Shown in pieces: positions 1 to 11,800 of a stretch of 64,000 nucleotides of DNA. The notes beneath the pieces are model-generated. The model did not search any database. It was not told the origin of the DNA and worked only from the letters and a program-made list of their open reading frames with translations. Position 1 is the first letter of the stretch. Each line of letters begins with the position of its first letter. Position numbers and translations under genes: made by a program. The stretch covers positions 1,667,832 to 1,731,831 of the forward strand of contig MU004191.1 in NCBI GenBank assembly GCA_010093605.1, read 5' to 3'. This stretch comes from Lophium mytilinum (taxonomy: Eukaryota; Ascomycota; Dothideomycetes; Mytilinidiales; Mytilinidiaceae).

Positions 1-1394
1 CTTTCATACGGAAAGCCCTAAAGTACCTCCGCGAACCTTACAGCGTTTCACTCCCCATAGTTAGAAAGGGTGGCGAGGTAGCGGACTTCGAAACTCGATA
101 CTGGGGACCAGTCAAGAAGACATCACACCGGGCGCTGATCGACCTAGCTCGGTCGATTCTTGACCCCGACAATGTCGTTCTTGGGGAAGGTATACGTGTC
201 GTGAAAGAGTCAGAAGGCTCCTATCACAAGGTCTGGATCCTGGAACACTTCGCCGGCCAGAAAGTTGCCATCAAAGTTCCCGCTATTGGACACGCTGCGC
301 GTTGGATGCCTGTGGACGCCGTGAACCTTCGCTCGGAGGCTCTCACAATGGAATACATCCGGCTAAAAACGAAGTGCCCAGTTCCAAAGGTGCTAAACTT
401 CGATTGCACATTCGACAACCCCATCGGTTGCCCTTACATCATGATGGAAAATGTGGAGGGCATCTCGGCGTACGATGCTTGGTTCCCCGAAGAAGAGGGC
501 GAACTTCCCCTTGAGGAAGTCCGTGAAAACATACTCACCTCTCTTGCCGGCGCCATGGCTGAGTTGCGCCACCTGGAGTTCGACAAGATTGGAATGCTAT
601 ATTTCGATGACTTGAATAATCCTACCGTTGGAGACGTTCAGACTTTCGTCGAACCCGCATGTGACACTCGACACCCGGAAGATGACGGGATCGCCCGAGA
701 ACAAGCCACGATTCCCGCCTTCAAAACTACCAAAGAATACTACAAAGCGGAACTCGAGTCAGAACGGCTTCGTCCCGGCGACTGGCGGTCTGCAGCTATC
801 CGCAAAGTTTGCAGACTTGCTCTCGACGGTAAACCTTTCACCACGGCTTCATCCCGCTATGGGATCGATAACCAGCCCGAGAAGTTCCTACTCATGCACC
901 CAGACTTCAACTACCAGAACATCATGGTCACGCCAGATGGCAAGCAGATCACCGGGATCTTCGACTGGGATGGCGTCCAAACCGTTCCACGTTGCATCGG
1001 CTACTCCGCTGTGCCCGTTTGGCTCCGCCAAGACTGGCAGTCTGATTACGTTTCGCCAGACGACCACCTCGAGACTCATACTGTGGATGAGCTAGAGAAG
1101 TATCGCAAGTTTTATGCGCAAGCAATGCGGGATGCGGCTGGCGAAGACTCGGATTGGAAATATACGGAGAATAGCCCTATTGCTTGCGCACTACACTCGG
1201 CCTTGTATGGGCAAGGGAATCTAGCGAGCTTTGCGGAAAAGCTGCTAATAGAGGCGTTTCCGAAGTCTAAGATGCAGGTTATAATGAACCGGCTTGGTCG
1301 GGGACATTGGGAGCTTGGTGAAGATGCATTGCGAGAGCGTTTGCCTAGGACTTTTGGTTGTTACAATGTTCATTCTTGCGCGCATTGCTGTTGA
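1..1394 (+). CDS. APH-type phosphotransferase-like protein (5' partial)
   Basis: Protein of the aminoglycoside phosphotransferase / choline kinase-like fold, an ATP-dependent small-molecule kinase group that is greatly expanded in filamentous fungi; the substrate cannot be read from sequence. The frame is open from base 3 with no ATG before codon 201 (a GTG), so the gene starts upstream of the window. Supporting motifs are the catalytic loop HPDFNYQNIMV (bases 898-930) and the metal-binding stretch GIFDWDG (about 955-975), the APH versions of the kinase HxDxxxxN and DFG motifs. The start GSYHKVWIL looks like the nucleotide-binding glycine loop. It ends with TGA at 1392-1394 after a cysteine-rich tail (CYNVHSCAHCC). 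It lies head-to-tail with the SprT-like gene 255 bases downstream. Family is confident; function is unknown. Confidence 0.8.
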   Translation, partial: FIRKALKYLREPYSVSLPIVRKGGEVADFETRYWGPVKKTSHRALIDLARSILDPDNVVLGEGIRVVKESEGSYHKVWILEHFAGQKVAIKVPAIGHAARWMPVDAVNLRSEALTMEYIRLKTKCPVPKVLNFDCTFDNPIGCPYIMMENVEGISAYDAWFPEEEGELPLEEVRENILTSLAGAMAELRHLEFDKIGMLYFDDLNNPTVGDVQTFVEPACDTRHPEDDGIAREQATIPAFKTTKEYYKAELESERLRPGDWRSAAIRKVCRLALDGKPFTTASSRYGIDNQPEKFLLMHPDFNYQNIMVTPDGKQITGIFDWDGVQTVPRCIGYSAVPVWLRQDWQSDYVSPDDHLETHTVDELEKYRKFYAQAMRDAAGEDSDWKYTENSPIACALHSALYGQGNLASFAEKLLIEAFPKSKMQVIMNRLGRGHWELGEDALRERLPRTFGCYNVHSCAHCC

Positions 1395-1649
1395 AAACTT
1401 TTGTTTTTCTAATATACTTTTCTCTTTAGAAACGACTTACCTAGCGAAACTTCGTCCAGTAGAACTTGTTTCGAGACACAATGCTAAAACTTTTCTCCCC
1501 TAGCTGAGCGCTTCCCATTCTAGCCAAAACGTTTGTGGACATTCCAATGTTCCGCAGCTTTAATCGCGAACATTTACCAAAGATATGTATGCCAAAAGAA
1601 ATCTAAGCTTTGGAACTCGGAATTGTAAGCTCTGATATTCTACGTGACC

Positions 1650-2654
1650 ATGGAGCTAGCAGAGTTTGTCGTCTACGTCAAGAGCCAACACGATGGTAGT
1701 TGTGAGAGAGTTGACCCTAACATCAAGAACGGCGTCCACGTGTTCAAAGCGGGAAAATGTTCTAGTAGCTCGACATTGCATTCTGCGGTCGATGTCTATC
1801 TGACGTTCCCGGCTTTCGACGTTGTGCCTCAGTTATCAGCCCAGTCACCCGACAAGGCAGATTTAGCTCAGTCCGTTATCAAGTACATCGAGCGCGCTTG
1901 CGATGGATACAACCTCATTCCGCTCCAAACAAATGCCCTGACGCGATGGCGCGTATCGAAAGACGGCCTGACGGAGCAGTTGAAAGCTGAGAACATCTCG
2001 AATACCGTAGGCGTAGAGGGTATCCAGAAAGTAGTCAAAATGTTCGCAGACCTGTTATTCTTCGGCGCCTGGAAGGAAGACTATATCAAGATCGAGTGGG
2101 TCGACGGAACTGATAAGCAGGTGTGGGGTTGGGCGACCGAGTACACAATATCCTTAGACCCCATCGCTCCTCACAGAGAACTCTCAAGCATAGCTGTAGC
2201 CCCGAAGCTCCTAAACTTTATCCTCCATGAGGTTATCCACGTCTTTCTCCACCGATTCGCCTGTGCGGCCTGCGGCTCGACACCGCACGGCAAAGCATGG
2301 CAGCCCATCGCATTCAAGCTTGAGGAGGTTGCCACGGACCTGCTCGGCTTTCCCGTCAACCTGGGCAGACTGACCAGCTTGCAAGGTGATCTGAGGAATG
2401 GGCGTGCAGAACTGCCGTGCTTCCACGATGTCTACCTGTATGAATTCGAGTGCTCGTTACCTATGTCAGGGACGGTTGCGCAATCAATCCAGCGCACAGG
2501 TCGCGGTATCGCTGCTCAGTGGTTTCTTCGAAGCACTAGAACAGGGGGTACCTTTAAGGCTACGATGCTGCGCAGGCAACGGATGGTCGATCGGAGGTTT
2601 TCCCAGACCCAAGCAGATTTGTTTAGCGGCAAAGTCACTAAGAAGAGGAAATAG
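1650..2654 (+). CDS. SprT-like zinc metalloprotease-domain protein (copy 1)
   Basis: Single-exon protein of 334 residues. ATG 1650 is chosen; the in-frame GTG two codons earlier is not a likely eukaryotic start. The zinc-protease signature HEVIH lies at residue 193, followed by FACAAC and then PHGKAW, which carries the expected third zinc ligand. This HExxH...HG layout matches the SprT-like family (Spartan/Wss1-type proteases that act on DNA-protein crosslinks). The N-terminal 190 residues and the lysine/arginine-rich tail (KVTKKRK) match no family I recognise. A paralogue with the same core lies at 61066-62418 (GALRP/GAWKE, LLHEMIH, HGKEWQ, LLGF blocks align), and a decayed third copy lies near 63.1-63.4 kb. 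A protease role is inferred from the intact motif; the substrate is unknown. Confidence 0.75.
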   Translation: MELAEFVVYVKSQHDGSCERVDPNIKNGVHVFKAGKCSSSSTLHSAVDVYLTFPAFDVVPQLSAQSPDKADLAQSVIKYIERACDGYNLIPLQTNALTRWRVSKDGLTEQLKAENISNTVGVEGIQKVVKMFADLLFFGAWKEDYIKIEWVDGTDKQVWGWATEYTISLDPIAPHRELSSIAVAPKLLNFILHEVIHVFLHRFACAACGSTPHGKAWQPIAFKLEEVATDLLGFPVNLGRLTSLQGDLRNGRAELPCFHDVYLYEFECSLPMSGTVAQSIQRTGRGIAAQWFLRSTRTGGTFKATMLRRQRMVDRRFSQTQADLFSGKVTKKRK

Positions 2655-3741
2655 GATACTGTAGGATCTGCTTCTTCGTCGTACGGACGTGTATTCAATG
2701 CCACACTGTTACACTCACATCGATGCTTACTCCCGAATTATGCGAAACCTCCCCAAAAGGACGATTTCACCCAAATACCAATACCCAGTGTGATCCCTTA
2801 CACATCCACTCCAACCCTATTTTCAACCTCTCGCCTTCCTTCCCGCTCCCAACCCACCCCCGAACCACCAAACGGTCAGCACATTTGTGACAAACGATTG
2901 AACGCCATCACCACATCAGCTCAAAGACGGCCGAGTTTCAGTAATCTCTTGAGTAGGACAAGCTCGTGCTTACAGACCCGGAAAAGCCGATGCCAATAGC
3001 TCGGTCCGCAGAAACCGTATACCCCTCGAAGATGGTCTCTGAGAAACGTCAAGGGGCAGTGAAGAAAGCGATTGACGAGTACGAGACCGGAGTGTCGCAA
3101 GCCTAAAACCAGTGAACAGAATCCTTGTAAATATTTCCCTCGCTCGCACTCAACAAACTATCCCCAGCATAACTTATACAACCTTCCAATCCCAATCCCA
3201 AACATAAGTATAAGTACCTATTATTCCTTGGCACCTTTTCAATAAACCAATTTAGCTTTGAATCGGACTTTGCCCGGACAATTACCCCGTCGGCAATACC
3301 ATCGTCACTTCGCTGATGGTTCAGTTGGCTTATCCAGTGAAACCAGAATTTGGTGGCCACACCCTCCCTTTCAGGAGGGTGGTGTTTCGCCTTTGAGATA
3401 GAATCGGGGAGCGGGCATTCTTTTTTGTATTCTTCTTAGGATCTCGGGAGATGAGCGAGCATGGGAAACGCGCTGTGCGTTCAAAGAGAGTAGAAGCTGA
3501 ATAGAATTTTCTTTTCAAGTGATAACGAATCGAATCAATCAAGATAACTCACTCAAACACGGAGAGTCTCATGAAATAATTTAGAAGACTTACAAGTACC
3601 GCATATGCCATACACCCACGTAAACAAAATGCTCAGTATGCTCAACCCAATATGCCGAAATCAACGTTTACCGCCAACGCCAGCTCTATGCAAAAGCCAA
3701 AATCAACGCGCGCCGCCAACGCCAATGCCCAATGCAAGATC
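2655..3741. other. Intergenic region between the SprT-like gene and the MFS gene
   Basis: About 1.1 kb between the converging copy-1 SprT-like gene and the MFS transporter. Apart from the short open frame at 2990-3106 I see no gene, RNA or repeat. The stretch 3600-3741 is C-rich and probably belongs to the 3' UTR of the MFS gene. Confidence 0.5.
2990..3106 (+). other. Very short open frame, possible last exon of a small gene
   Basis: A 38-codon frame starting with ATG and ending in TAA. The product is charged and helix-like (core VSEKRQGAVKKAIDEYETG) and its composition looks more like protein than the neighbouring frames. The frame is also open upstream to a TAG at about 2955, where GAGTAG could be a splice acceptor, so it might be the last exon of a small gene. 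I could not find a convincing upstream exon. It may equally be chance. Confidence 0.2.
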
Positions 3742-5878
3742 TCACACATCCACTACACCCCCGACCCTTTCCTCTCCTTTCAGCCTGGCCCCCCCAACCC
3801 ACCCCCCCATCCACAAAAACGTCGGCACCGCCGTCACCCCACTCAACAACCCCAACGTCCACCCCATAACCGCCCACCCCTCGCCCTCCCGCACAAACCC
3901 CGCCCACACCGGCCCAACCAAACACCCCGCCGCAAACGCCATGTTGAACAGCCCGTACGCCTGCGCGTACGCGCCCTGCGCGCCGAAGCCCGGCTTCCCC
4001 GCCTCGCGCATCCCGCGCTCTTTCGCTTCGACGACGAGCGTGATCTCGGCCATGAAGGGGGGGAAGGTGAGGGCGAGGGCAACGCCGATGATGGCGAGCA
4101 GGGCGCAGAAGAGGATCTTGGTGCCGAGCGTGTTGTGGGTGATGTAGCGGAGGCAGATGTAGGGGGGCGTGGCGAGGAGGAAGCCGAGGGTGGCGGGGTA
4201 GCGGGGGGTGTAGCGGTCGCAGAGGTAGCCGATTACTGGGTTAGGTTAGTGGATGGGGTGTGGGGAAGGGGAAGGGGAAGGTGGTCCGGGGATCTTGGGG
4301 AAGACGGTACGGTGGGAAAGTGGGTACAAGGGGAGGGAGGGGTAGATTGTCCGGGAGGAAGAAAGAGACGCTGTGTATGGAGGAAAAGGTACGTACGTGG
4401 AGCGGCAAAAGTGGGGAGCACGAGGGGGAGGAAGAGGAGGCCGGCGCCGGTGGAATTGAAGTGGAAGACTTCGGCGGCTTGGAGGGCGAGGACGGAGTCG
4501 AAGGCGGTCATGAGGACGGAGAGGACGAAGGCGCCCCAGAGGGCGGCGAGGAGGCGGCGGGAGTAGAGCAGGGAGAGGAGAGGTGGGAGGCGGTCTCGCA
4601 GGGGGCGAGCGGGGGATTGGATAGGTGGAGGGCCGGAGAATATGGTCGTCACCGGGGAGGGAGGAGCAAGGGTGGTCGTTGAGGTGCTCCTTTCGGGGCA
4701 TTTTTCAACATCCTTCTCGGTACATCTTTCAACATCCTTCCCGGACTCAGGTAGTTGGGCCTGGGAGGATGGAAGCGTGGTATCTTCGGAGTTGATGGCA
4801 GACCCCAGGGTCGCTTCCTCGTCGTGGACGCTCGGTCTGAGACCAGCAGTACCGGTATGTCCTAAAGCATCTTGGGCATCAGGATCCCACCGCGCGGCAA
4901 CCTTTTTCTCGACTAGTGCTAGTCGCAAAATGATATCGAGTCCGATAATGGCGTAGGACATCCCGAATACGGCATTGTAGCCAGCGCGCTCAAAGACGAC
5001 TCCTCCGAGGAGTGGCCCAACGAGCAGACCAAGGCTCATGCCAAGGCCTACCCATCCCATCGCTTGACTAATAGAGCGATACGGTACGGTATCGGCTAAC
5101 AGTGCGAGACCAACCACCCAACTATGTGACGTTAGTCGCGTCATGACTCGGAGCTCGGAAAAGGACGGAAAATGGACACGGGTGGGAGAAGACCCACACA
5201 ACGGCGGCAGAAGCGCCTTGGAGCACTCTAGCTACCACGAGGACGCTGACGCTGGAACCAACATTGAGCATCACGGTTGCGCCGAGGAGAGCGAGGAGTC
5301 CTAGGAGGAGAGGCGAGCGGCGGGAGGAAGATTGGTCGGCCAACCAGCCACATATTGCTGAACGAGGTTTAGAGCAAGCAAGCATGAAGTCTGAAGACAG
5401 TACTTACGGCAGAATGCTAGTAGTGCCCCTCCGTACACAGCGATGAGGATGGAAACCCAGCTTTGGACTGTTCTTGTCAGAGACTACACTTCGAGGAGAT
5501 TATGACCAGGCTTGCAACGACGGATTTAGAAGAAGAGTTTGAGATCTAAAATCATAAAATACTCAAGGATAAGATCGAAAAGAACTTACCATTCTCAAGG
5601 TCAATACCAACCCTACTTTGCAGCGCAAACGGAATGACGGGCACGATGCTCGAGTACAAAAACATATCCTACCACAGTCAATAAGTTGAACCTTTAGGTA
5701 GAAGGCAGAGAAATTGACGATAGATATGGGAAATAGCAAGAGAGAGTCGCACAGTAAACACAGCTAAAGTGATGGTGCCTGTGATGAACGGTTCAGAAGA
5801 TCTGATTTTCAAGAACATAGGCGGCTCGGACCCATGGTGCGTCAATGACGACAGCCATGCTGGATGAAATCCTCCCAT
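3742..5878 (-). CDS. MFS drug:H+ antiporter (DHA1-type)
   Basis: Six exons on the minus strand: 5878-5753, 5668-5590, 5467-5408, 5357-5198, 5121-4397 and 4235-3742. They sum to 548 codons, so 547 residues. Every junction has GT and AG and keeps frame. The product is a twelve-helix major facilitator. It has motif A as GWLADQSSSRR after helix 2 and the antiporter motif C as LGLLVGPLLGG in helix 5, the pair typical of proton-coupled drug or amine exporters. A long hydrophilic loop of about 130 residues, rich in Ser, Thr, Pro and Glu, separates helices 6 and 7. The first helix (TGTITLAVFTDMFLYSSIVP) spans the exon 1-2 junction. Plasma- or vacuolar-membrane export of a small organic cation or toxin is the likely role; the substrate is unknown. 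No biosynthetic genes lie next to it. Confidence 0.85.
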
Positions 5879-7371
5879 TTTGAAGCGATATATGAAATAC
5901 TAAGGAAAGAGTGGAGGTTGAATCTGATGTTCAGCAGAATGCATGGTAATAATGGCAGTGGAGACCAAGGAGCGACAGTGGGGCAATATGTAGCCATCAT
6001 GACAGCGAAAAATCCGAGGCCCACTCTCCCATAACGGTCTTGCATGGGGTCGACTAGAGGTGTGCTAGAGACAACGGCGATAGGCACCGTCATGGGCTAG
6101 GGCCGGCACGACGACGGCCCTTCCGAGGTGGGCAATGATGGCTATGATCGCCGGCTGCGAGATTGGACGCTGCAATATTGTTTTGCAAAACTTGTCACAT
6201 CTGTGACGATTTCGGTGCTAGTGGTAGAGGCGAATCAAGAGATGGAGAGGGTCGTGGAGGACGGAGAGCGCGCGGTTGGGTTTCGTGAGAGCGCCACAGC
6301 TTCCCCGGTCGTGCGTTCTTCTCCAGCGCGGCAGGTCCACGTTTCGGACAAATTCGTGGCTCGACAGGAATCTACAAGATAATTGAAATCTTCAGTACGA
6401 TGAAGGACTTGCTTGAACATAGCGTGATTAAGGGGAGTCTGAAAGACAGTATGCATATGTGCTGTTCACGCTTTGGCAACTCCCGGCGCGCGGAATACTT
6501 CTCACGTCGTCTCCATAGACTACCGTAGAGTTTCTGGATATACCACGCCAATCCTGGCCCGCTAGTCGATCACTTAGACCGATCCGAGTTGACATGGGTC
6601 CAAAGGAGGCTGCTAGGCGCCCCATCGGCCCACAACTTAGCTCGCTGGCGTTGAGCTGATACGTTGAATACTGTAAGCATAACATAGCGTCCCAAGACTG
6701 GCGTCGTATGTTCAGAAACTATCCGCTACGCAGGAAGTCGCTTGCAAGGACATTGAAAGGGCTAACCCGGACGAATATGAAGTAAGCGAACACAGGGGAT
6801 GAAGCTCTAGGATTGGAGGATTCTTGATGGATGTGATAGACTTCCTTTCTTGTCCTATTCGATAGGTATCCACCTAGCCTCAGCCTAGTCTGGGTTGGAT
6901 GGCCATGTGACTATGGTCAAACTCAAGCTATCGTCAAGAATATCAATAGATCGAAACACCACCATTTAGCGTCCGCCGTTGCCGGGAAATAAGGAAGGTT
7001 GATCTCTTTTGGGGCGTGATAGGTAGCCGTTGCGTTCGTTTATCGTCTTCTTTCCGTCCCCACTTTCCATTGGCTGGCTTCGTGGCGCGTATGCAAGACA
7101 TGCTTCAGAGGATCAAAATGGTGACTCGGCGAGGATGTGACGACTTCAGTTTGTGTTTTGTTCGTGTCGGATGAGGAGAGATGGAGTCAGATTGCTCTCT
7201 TCACTGGCAACGTCGAGCAGTTCAGCAGGGAAGACCCATGCTTCACCACGTCACACATAGTTCCTCATCTCGAACCTCTCAATACATTTATCACGACACT
7301 ATAGTCTAGACCCAGTAAACGAGACCTCTCGATCATACCTCTACCACAACAGTACACTCTAAGCCGCCGAA
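5879..7371. other. Intergenic region between divergent MFS and NIF3-like genes
   Basis: About 1.5 kb holding both promoters. The short frames here show no recognisable protein, and I see no strong repeat. Pyrimidine-rich sequence from 7260 to 7371 precedes the NIF3-like start and is probably its leader. Confidence 0.5.
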
Positions 7372-7834
7372 ATGGCTACCGCTTTAACCCGCTTCACTCT
7401 AATCTTCTACACTCCCCCCTCCGCCCTCGCTGCCTGCAAAACCGCCATCTTCGCCGCTGGCGCAGGGCGCTACCCGGGGCCTGGTAACTACACTGAGTGC
7501 GCATGGGTCGCAACAGGCACTGAACAGTTCCGGCCTGGCGACACTGCGAACCCGCATATTGGAAAGGTCGGAGCGCTGGAGGAGGTAGAGGAGGCGAGGG
7601 TGGAGACACTGTGTGTGGGAGAGCAGGTTGTGAGAAAGGCGGTTGCGGCTTTGAAGGGGTGAGTCTCCTTAGTCTCAAGATCTAACTCTCTATCGTGGGA
7701 ATAGTCTCCGGAGAAGCGACCGTCGCGTCGGCGTCTCGGGCTTGATACAGTGCGGTCATCAGTCTGACAGTCTGTCTAGAGCTCACCCGTATGAGGAGCC
7801 GGCGTATGCTGTCTACAAGATCGAGGACTTCTGA
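7372..7834 (+). CDS. NIF3/YqfO C-terminal-like small protein
   Basis: Two exons, 7372-7658 and 7780-7834, joined through a GTGAGT donor and a CTAG acceptor, give 113 residues. The sequence matches the small alpha-beta domain found in the middle of bacterial NIF3/YqfO proteins and as a stand-alone protein in fungi (NGG1-interacting factor 3-like, CutA-like fold). Key blocks are AGAGRYPGPGNYTECAW, GTEQFRPGDTANPHIG, KVGALEEVEEARVE and the closing AHPYEEPAYAVY, which crosses the splice junction. The metal-binding NIF3 halves are absent, so this is the domain on its own and of normal length for that form. Function is not established; a trimer-forming ligand- or metal-sensing role is only an inference from the fold. 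Confidence 0.85.
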
Positions 7835-8888
7835 ACAAAGGACTGCGACTGCGATATCCCCGTTCTCGAGACATGCTGGAGTAAGGGTCGATATCATCGT
7901 CCTTGCTAGAGGGCTTCATGAGGCTTCTTGTGTTATGAAGGCTGAAAAGCTGGATTCTTGGAGTCGTCCGATTTGTGTCTTGCTTGAGACACTAGAAACA
8001 TTAGGGCCAAACATATTCTCCCATTATTCAGGTGCACACCAGGTTCAGAGAACATGACGGTGTTAAAGTAGAGTCTGATGTCGGAATCACGTGGCGCGAT
8101 GATTTAGCACTACTCAACTGTGGAACTAAGGAACGCGGTGAACACTATTCTGACCCACGTGGTTGACATAATTACATGGAACCCGTATGTATGCCGGCAA
8201 AGGCGGCCTCTTTCAAATGTTGATGTCTAGAGTCAGGAGTTCTTTCAGATGTCAGGCAGGTCTCAGACGGTCGCGGCTGAATGTATCCAAGCTTCCAATC
8301 CCTGACGTCAATCTGGGCTGATGAGGGCGAGACTGCGAGTACCTTCTGTGACACTGCAATGATGCCACAAAAGAGCAGCTGAAGGGAGACGAGGGCACTG
8401 CGCACGCGTCAGTGTTATGGAGGCGCCGCGCGTAACCGGAGCTCTGGAAAATATTTTGCGCGTCTTCGTCTCCTCTCCACAGGGGGATTTAGGGGTTGGG
8501 GCGACGAATGCTACTAGACCTCTTCCGCTGTAGATCGGACGATAGCCGTGCCGTGACTGAGAGTCGAGACCCACCGGAGATCTCTCGACTGCCGAGAACT
8601 GGCAGGCGGAGACTCGCAGCTTCACCAATTCACTGTCCAACCTTGTTTCACAGGCCCCCATGCCCGCCCCAAGCCTACTCCGCTGCCGTTATCGCCTGTC
8701 GCCGCCCGCTGCAGTGTGAATGCACCCCCGCCCAGCTTTCCGCCCTCGACTGGTCTGGCCCCGAGCTCGTGAGGCTGTCTGTGACATCTCCTTAGCCTCC
8801 GCCCCGCCGCGCTCCTCCAGCATTCCAAAGTTCCTTGTGCCGTCATACGCCCCTCGGACTGTTTCGTGAGTCCCCGCGGACAGCGTCT
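7835..8888. other. Intergenic region and probable leader of the histidine kinase gene
   Basis: About 1 kb. I see no protein-like frame. The C-rich segment 8620-8888 directly before the kinase ATG is probably its 5' leader. Confidence 0.45.
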
Positions 8889-11800
8889 ATGAGCCGGCAG
8901 GCGAAAAGCATCTTTACTGGATCCTCCGCTGCCAATTCCACCCCCACCGAAGCTGAGAACCGCCGTCTGAGCACTCCCGAGTACCAGAAAACCCTCCTCA
9001 ATCACGCCGATCCAGCGCCGTCGACCTCGAATCCGAAAAAACCTCCCAGCGTACCCGCCCCTTCATGGCCGCCTTCGAACACCACTGAGGAGCCCGCCCG
9101 TCGCAGGCCGTCCACGGTATCAGCCCGTCCAGCTGTCCCAGTCTCCGGTGGTCACTTCACCACCCCGTCTGCGCCGGGTCGAAAGCGCCCATCGCATCCA
9201 GACGACGCCCCTGCGACCCAGACACCCTCGAGCGAGCCATTGCACAAGAGACGTCGACTCAATGCCCGCCCACGATACTCCCTAGACCACTTCAACTTTC
9301 CACTCGGCCCCATCGCCTCGAACGACCAGCCCCCTTCGCCACTCTTCTTCTCCAACAAGCGCAGGAAGAGGCCTCAGCTCCCACCTCGATTTTCCAGCGG
9401 AGAGGCCGCGGCCAGAATGCTGAGCAATACACGTAGCGAAGATACCGGCATCAAAACCGTGACGTTGGCGAGGGGAACCTTCAGCGGGCTCAGTCCACCG
9501 GGATCAGGCTTCACAAGTGCCCCGAGCGGTCGAAGTTCGGAGCCTGGCAGCCTTGCAGGCACCGCGTCGCCAGACAGCAGCAGTGACAGGAGCGGTCTCC
9601 TTCGTATACTTGGGTCAATTGGCATAGTAGAATTATTAGAACAGGATCAGCGTCCTACTTTCATTGTTGATGTAGGAGATGCGCCGTCGACGCCAGGACC
9701 TTTGCAGATCATGTTCGCCAATTCTGCCCTCCGTTCCGCGCCGGCATTGGTGGCAGTAGTGACTGGAAGGTCGCCAGATGCTTCGCCAGTAACCCCCCTT
9801 GCCAGTGCTTCATCACAGTTTCGGGGATGGTTAATAGGCACTGTTGCACTAGGCGATAGCCCTGATGTCCACCCTCCCCCGGTAGAGCACGGAGGAATGA
9901 TATGGCAATGTTCGACCCTAAGAAAGCGACTACGAGTGGTCAGCGGGAGCTATTCTTCTTCCTTATCTCCTAGTTTACCCTCCAATAAGCCTCGCAATGG
10001 AACAGCTCCTACTTCAAGCTCCCAGGAACCAACATCAAGTAGCCAGGGTCTTTCCTCGGGGTCAGTGGGCCAGCACACTACTTCCACCGAAGAGCCGCAA
10101 GACTATTTTGGTACCACAGCTACTCTACCACCCACACCGGAAGTTCAAGAAGAAAATAATGATGCAATAACCACCATTGAACACCCTATGAATGGCAATG
10201 AGGACATCGTCTTCAATGCAACAGACTGGGGCAATCCCAGCGGCGGCTCTGAGATCCCACAAAGTCTTGCCGCCTTTTCTTCCTATGCAGAGTGCGTAGC
10301 CCGAGCAACATCAGCGAAAGATATTGACTCATTCTCCAGGGACGCAAATAATATGCCCAAAGAAATGGGCTTCTTCGATTGGACCCGTCTCCCTATAACA
10401 GACAATCTGCCCCGACATATTCAATTTGCACGAAGTATCGATTGGGCGTCCACGCCTCTCGGCCCGATCGAATTCTGGTCCTCCGATCTTCGGCAGATGT
10501 GCAACTTGATTATGGCCAGTCCTCATCCAGCGGCGATGTATTGGGGCGATGACCTCGTAGCCATCTATAACGAAGCCTACGTACTGTTGGCGGGACAGAA
10601 GCACCCGACGTTGATGGGGCAGAGCTACAAGGACGCATGGGCTGAGATTTGGGACGAAGTGAAGGACGTGTTTGCGAATGCGAGACTGACGGGCGAGGCA
10701 ACAATGAAGGTTCGTTTTTTGTGTGCATTCTCGGATTTGTCGCTGATTTTTCCAAGGATGATGACTGCCTGTTCATCATGCGAAACGATTATTTAGAAGA
10801 AACTTACTTTTCGTGGTCGATAATACCAATGGTGGGCGGTGATGGCAGCGTTATGGGTCTATATAACCCCGCGTTCGAAAAGACTAGGCGGAAAATTGCC
10901 GAGAGACGTATGTTGACATTGCGGGAAGTCGGAGAACGAACAGCGACTGCGCGAGACATGAAGGGATTCTGGCATCAGGTCCTCGGTGCCTTAGACATTA
11001 ACGAACTAGACGCTCCTATGGTACTGCTATACTCTGTTTCCGACGATTCAGATAGTGATTGCTCGTCCATCCATTCGAGCAGTCTGCTGGGAACGAAAGT
11101 CTGCTATTTGGAGGGTGTGCTAGGCGTACCCAAAGACCATCCGGCCGCTCCGGATCACATTGACTTGAAGGAGGGGAACGAAGGATTCGGACCCGTCTTC
11201 CGCGAAGTCATGAAAACTGACAAGCCAGTATTACTCGATATCGGAACCGGAGATCTCCCTGCGAATATGATGGAGGGACTGGACTGGCGCGGCTTTGGTG
11301 ATGCTTGTCGACAGGTGGTCGTTTGCCCCATTCATCCAACCACTGGCGACTCGATACTTGGATTTCTAGTCATGGGCGTAAATCCTCGAAGACCGTACGA
11401 CGATGACTACACCTTGTTTGTCCAGCTTTTATCCCGACAACTGGCGACATCGCTGGCCTCAGTCGTTCTGTTTGAAGAAGAAATACGGAGAGGGCAAAAG
11501 GCCGCGAAATTGGCCGCAGAGGATCGGATAAACCTCTCAGAACAACTTGCGGCACGTACTCAAGAAGCAAAGGACAGCGAAACAAGATTCACCAGGATGG
11601 CAGAGTATTCTCCCGCAGGCTTGTTCATTGCAGACTCCGAAGGCCACATCACTTACTGCAACGATACGTGGTATGAAATCTCTCGTGTGCCTAGGAACAC
11701 CAATAGTACGGATAGGTGGATAGAATCTGTCAAAGAGGAAGATCAAGCACTAGTCAGGACTCTCTGGCTAGAATTAGTCGAAGAGACCAAATCAATCAAC

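Noticed and set aside
3652-4566. Long plus-strand frames rich in Arg, Pro and Glu opposite the MFS gene
   Set aside because: They are antisense to well-supported MFS exons and have low-complexity composition caused by GC-skewed sequence.
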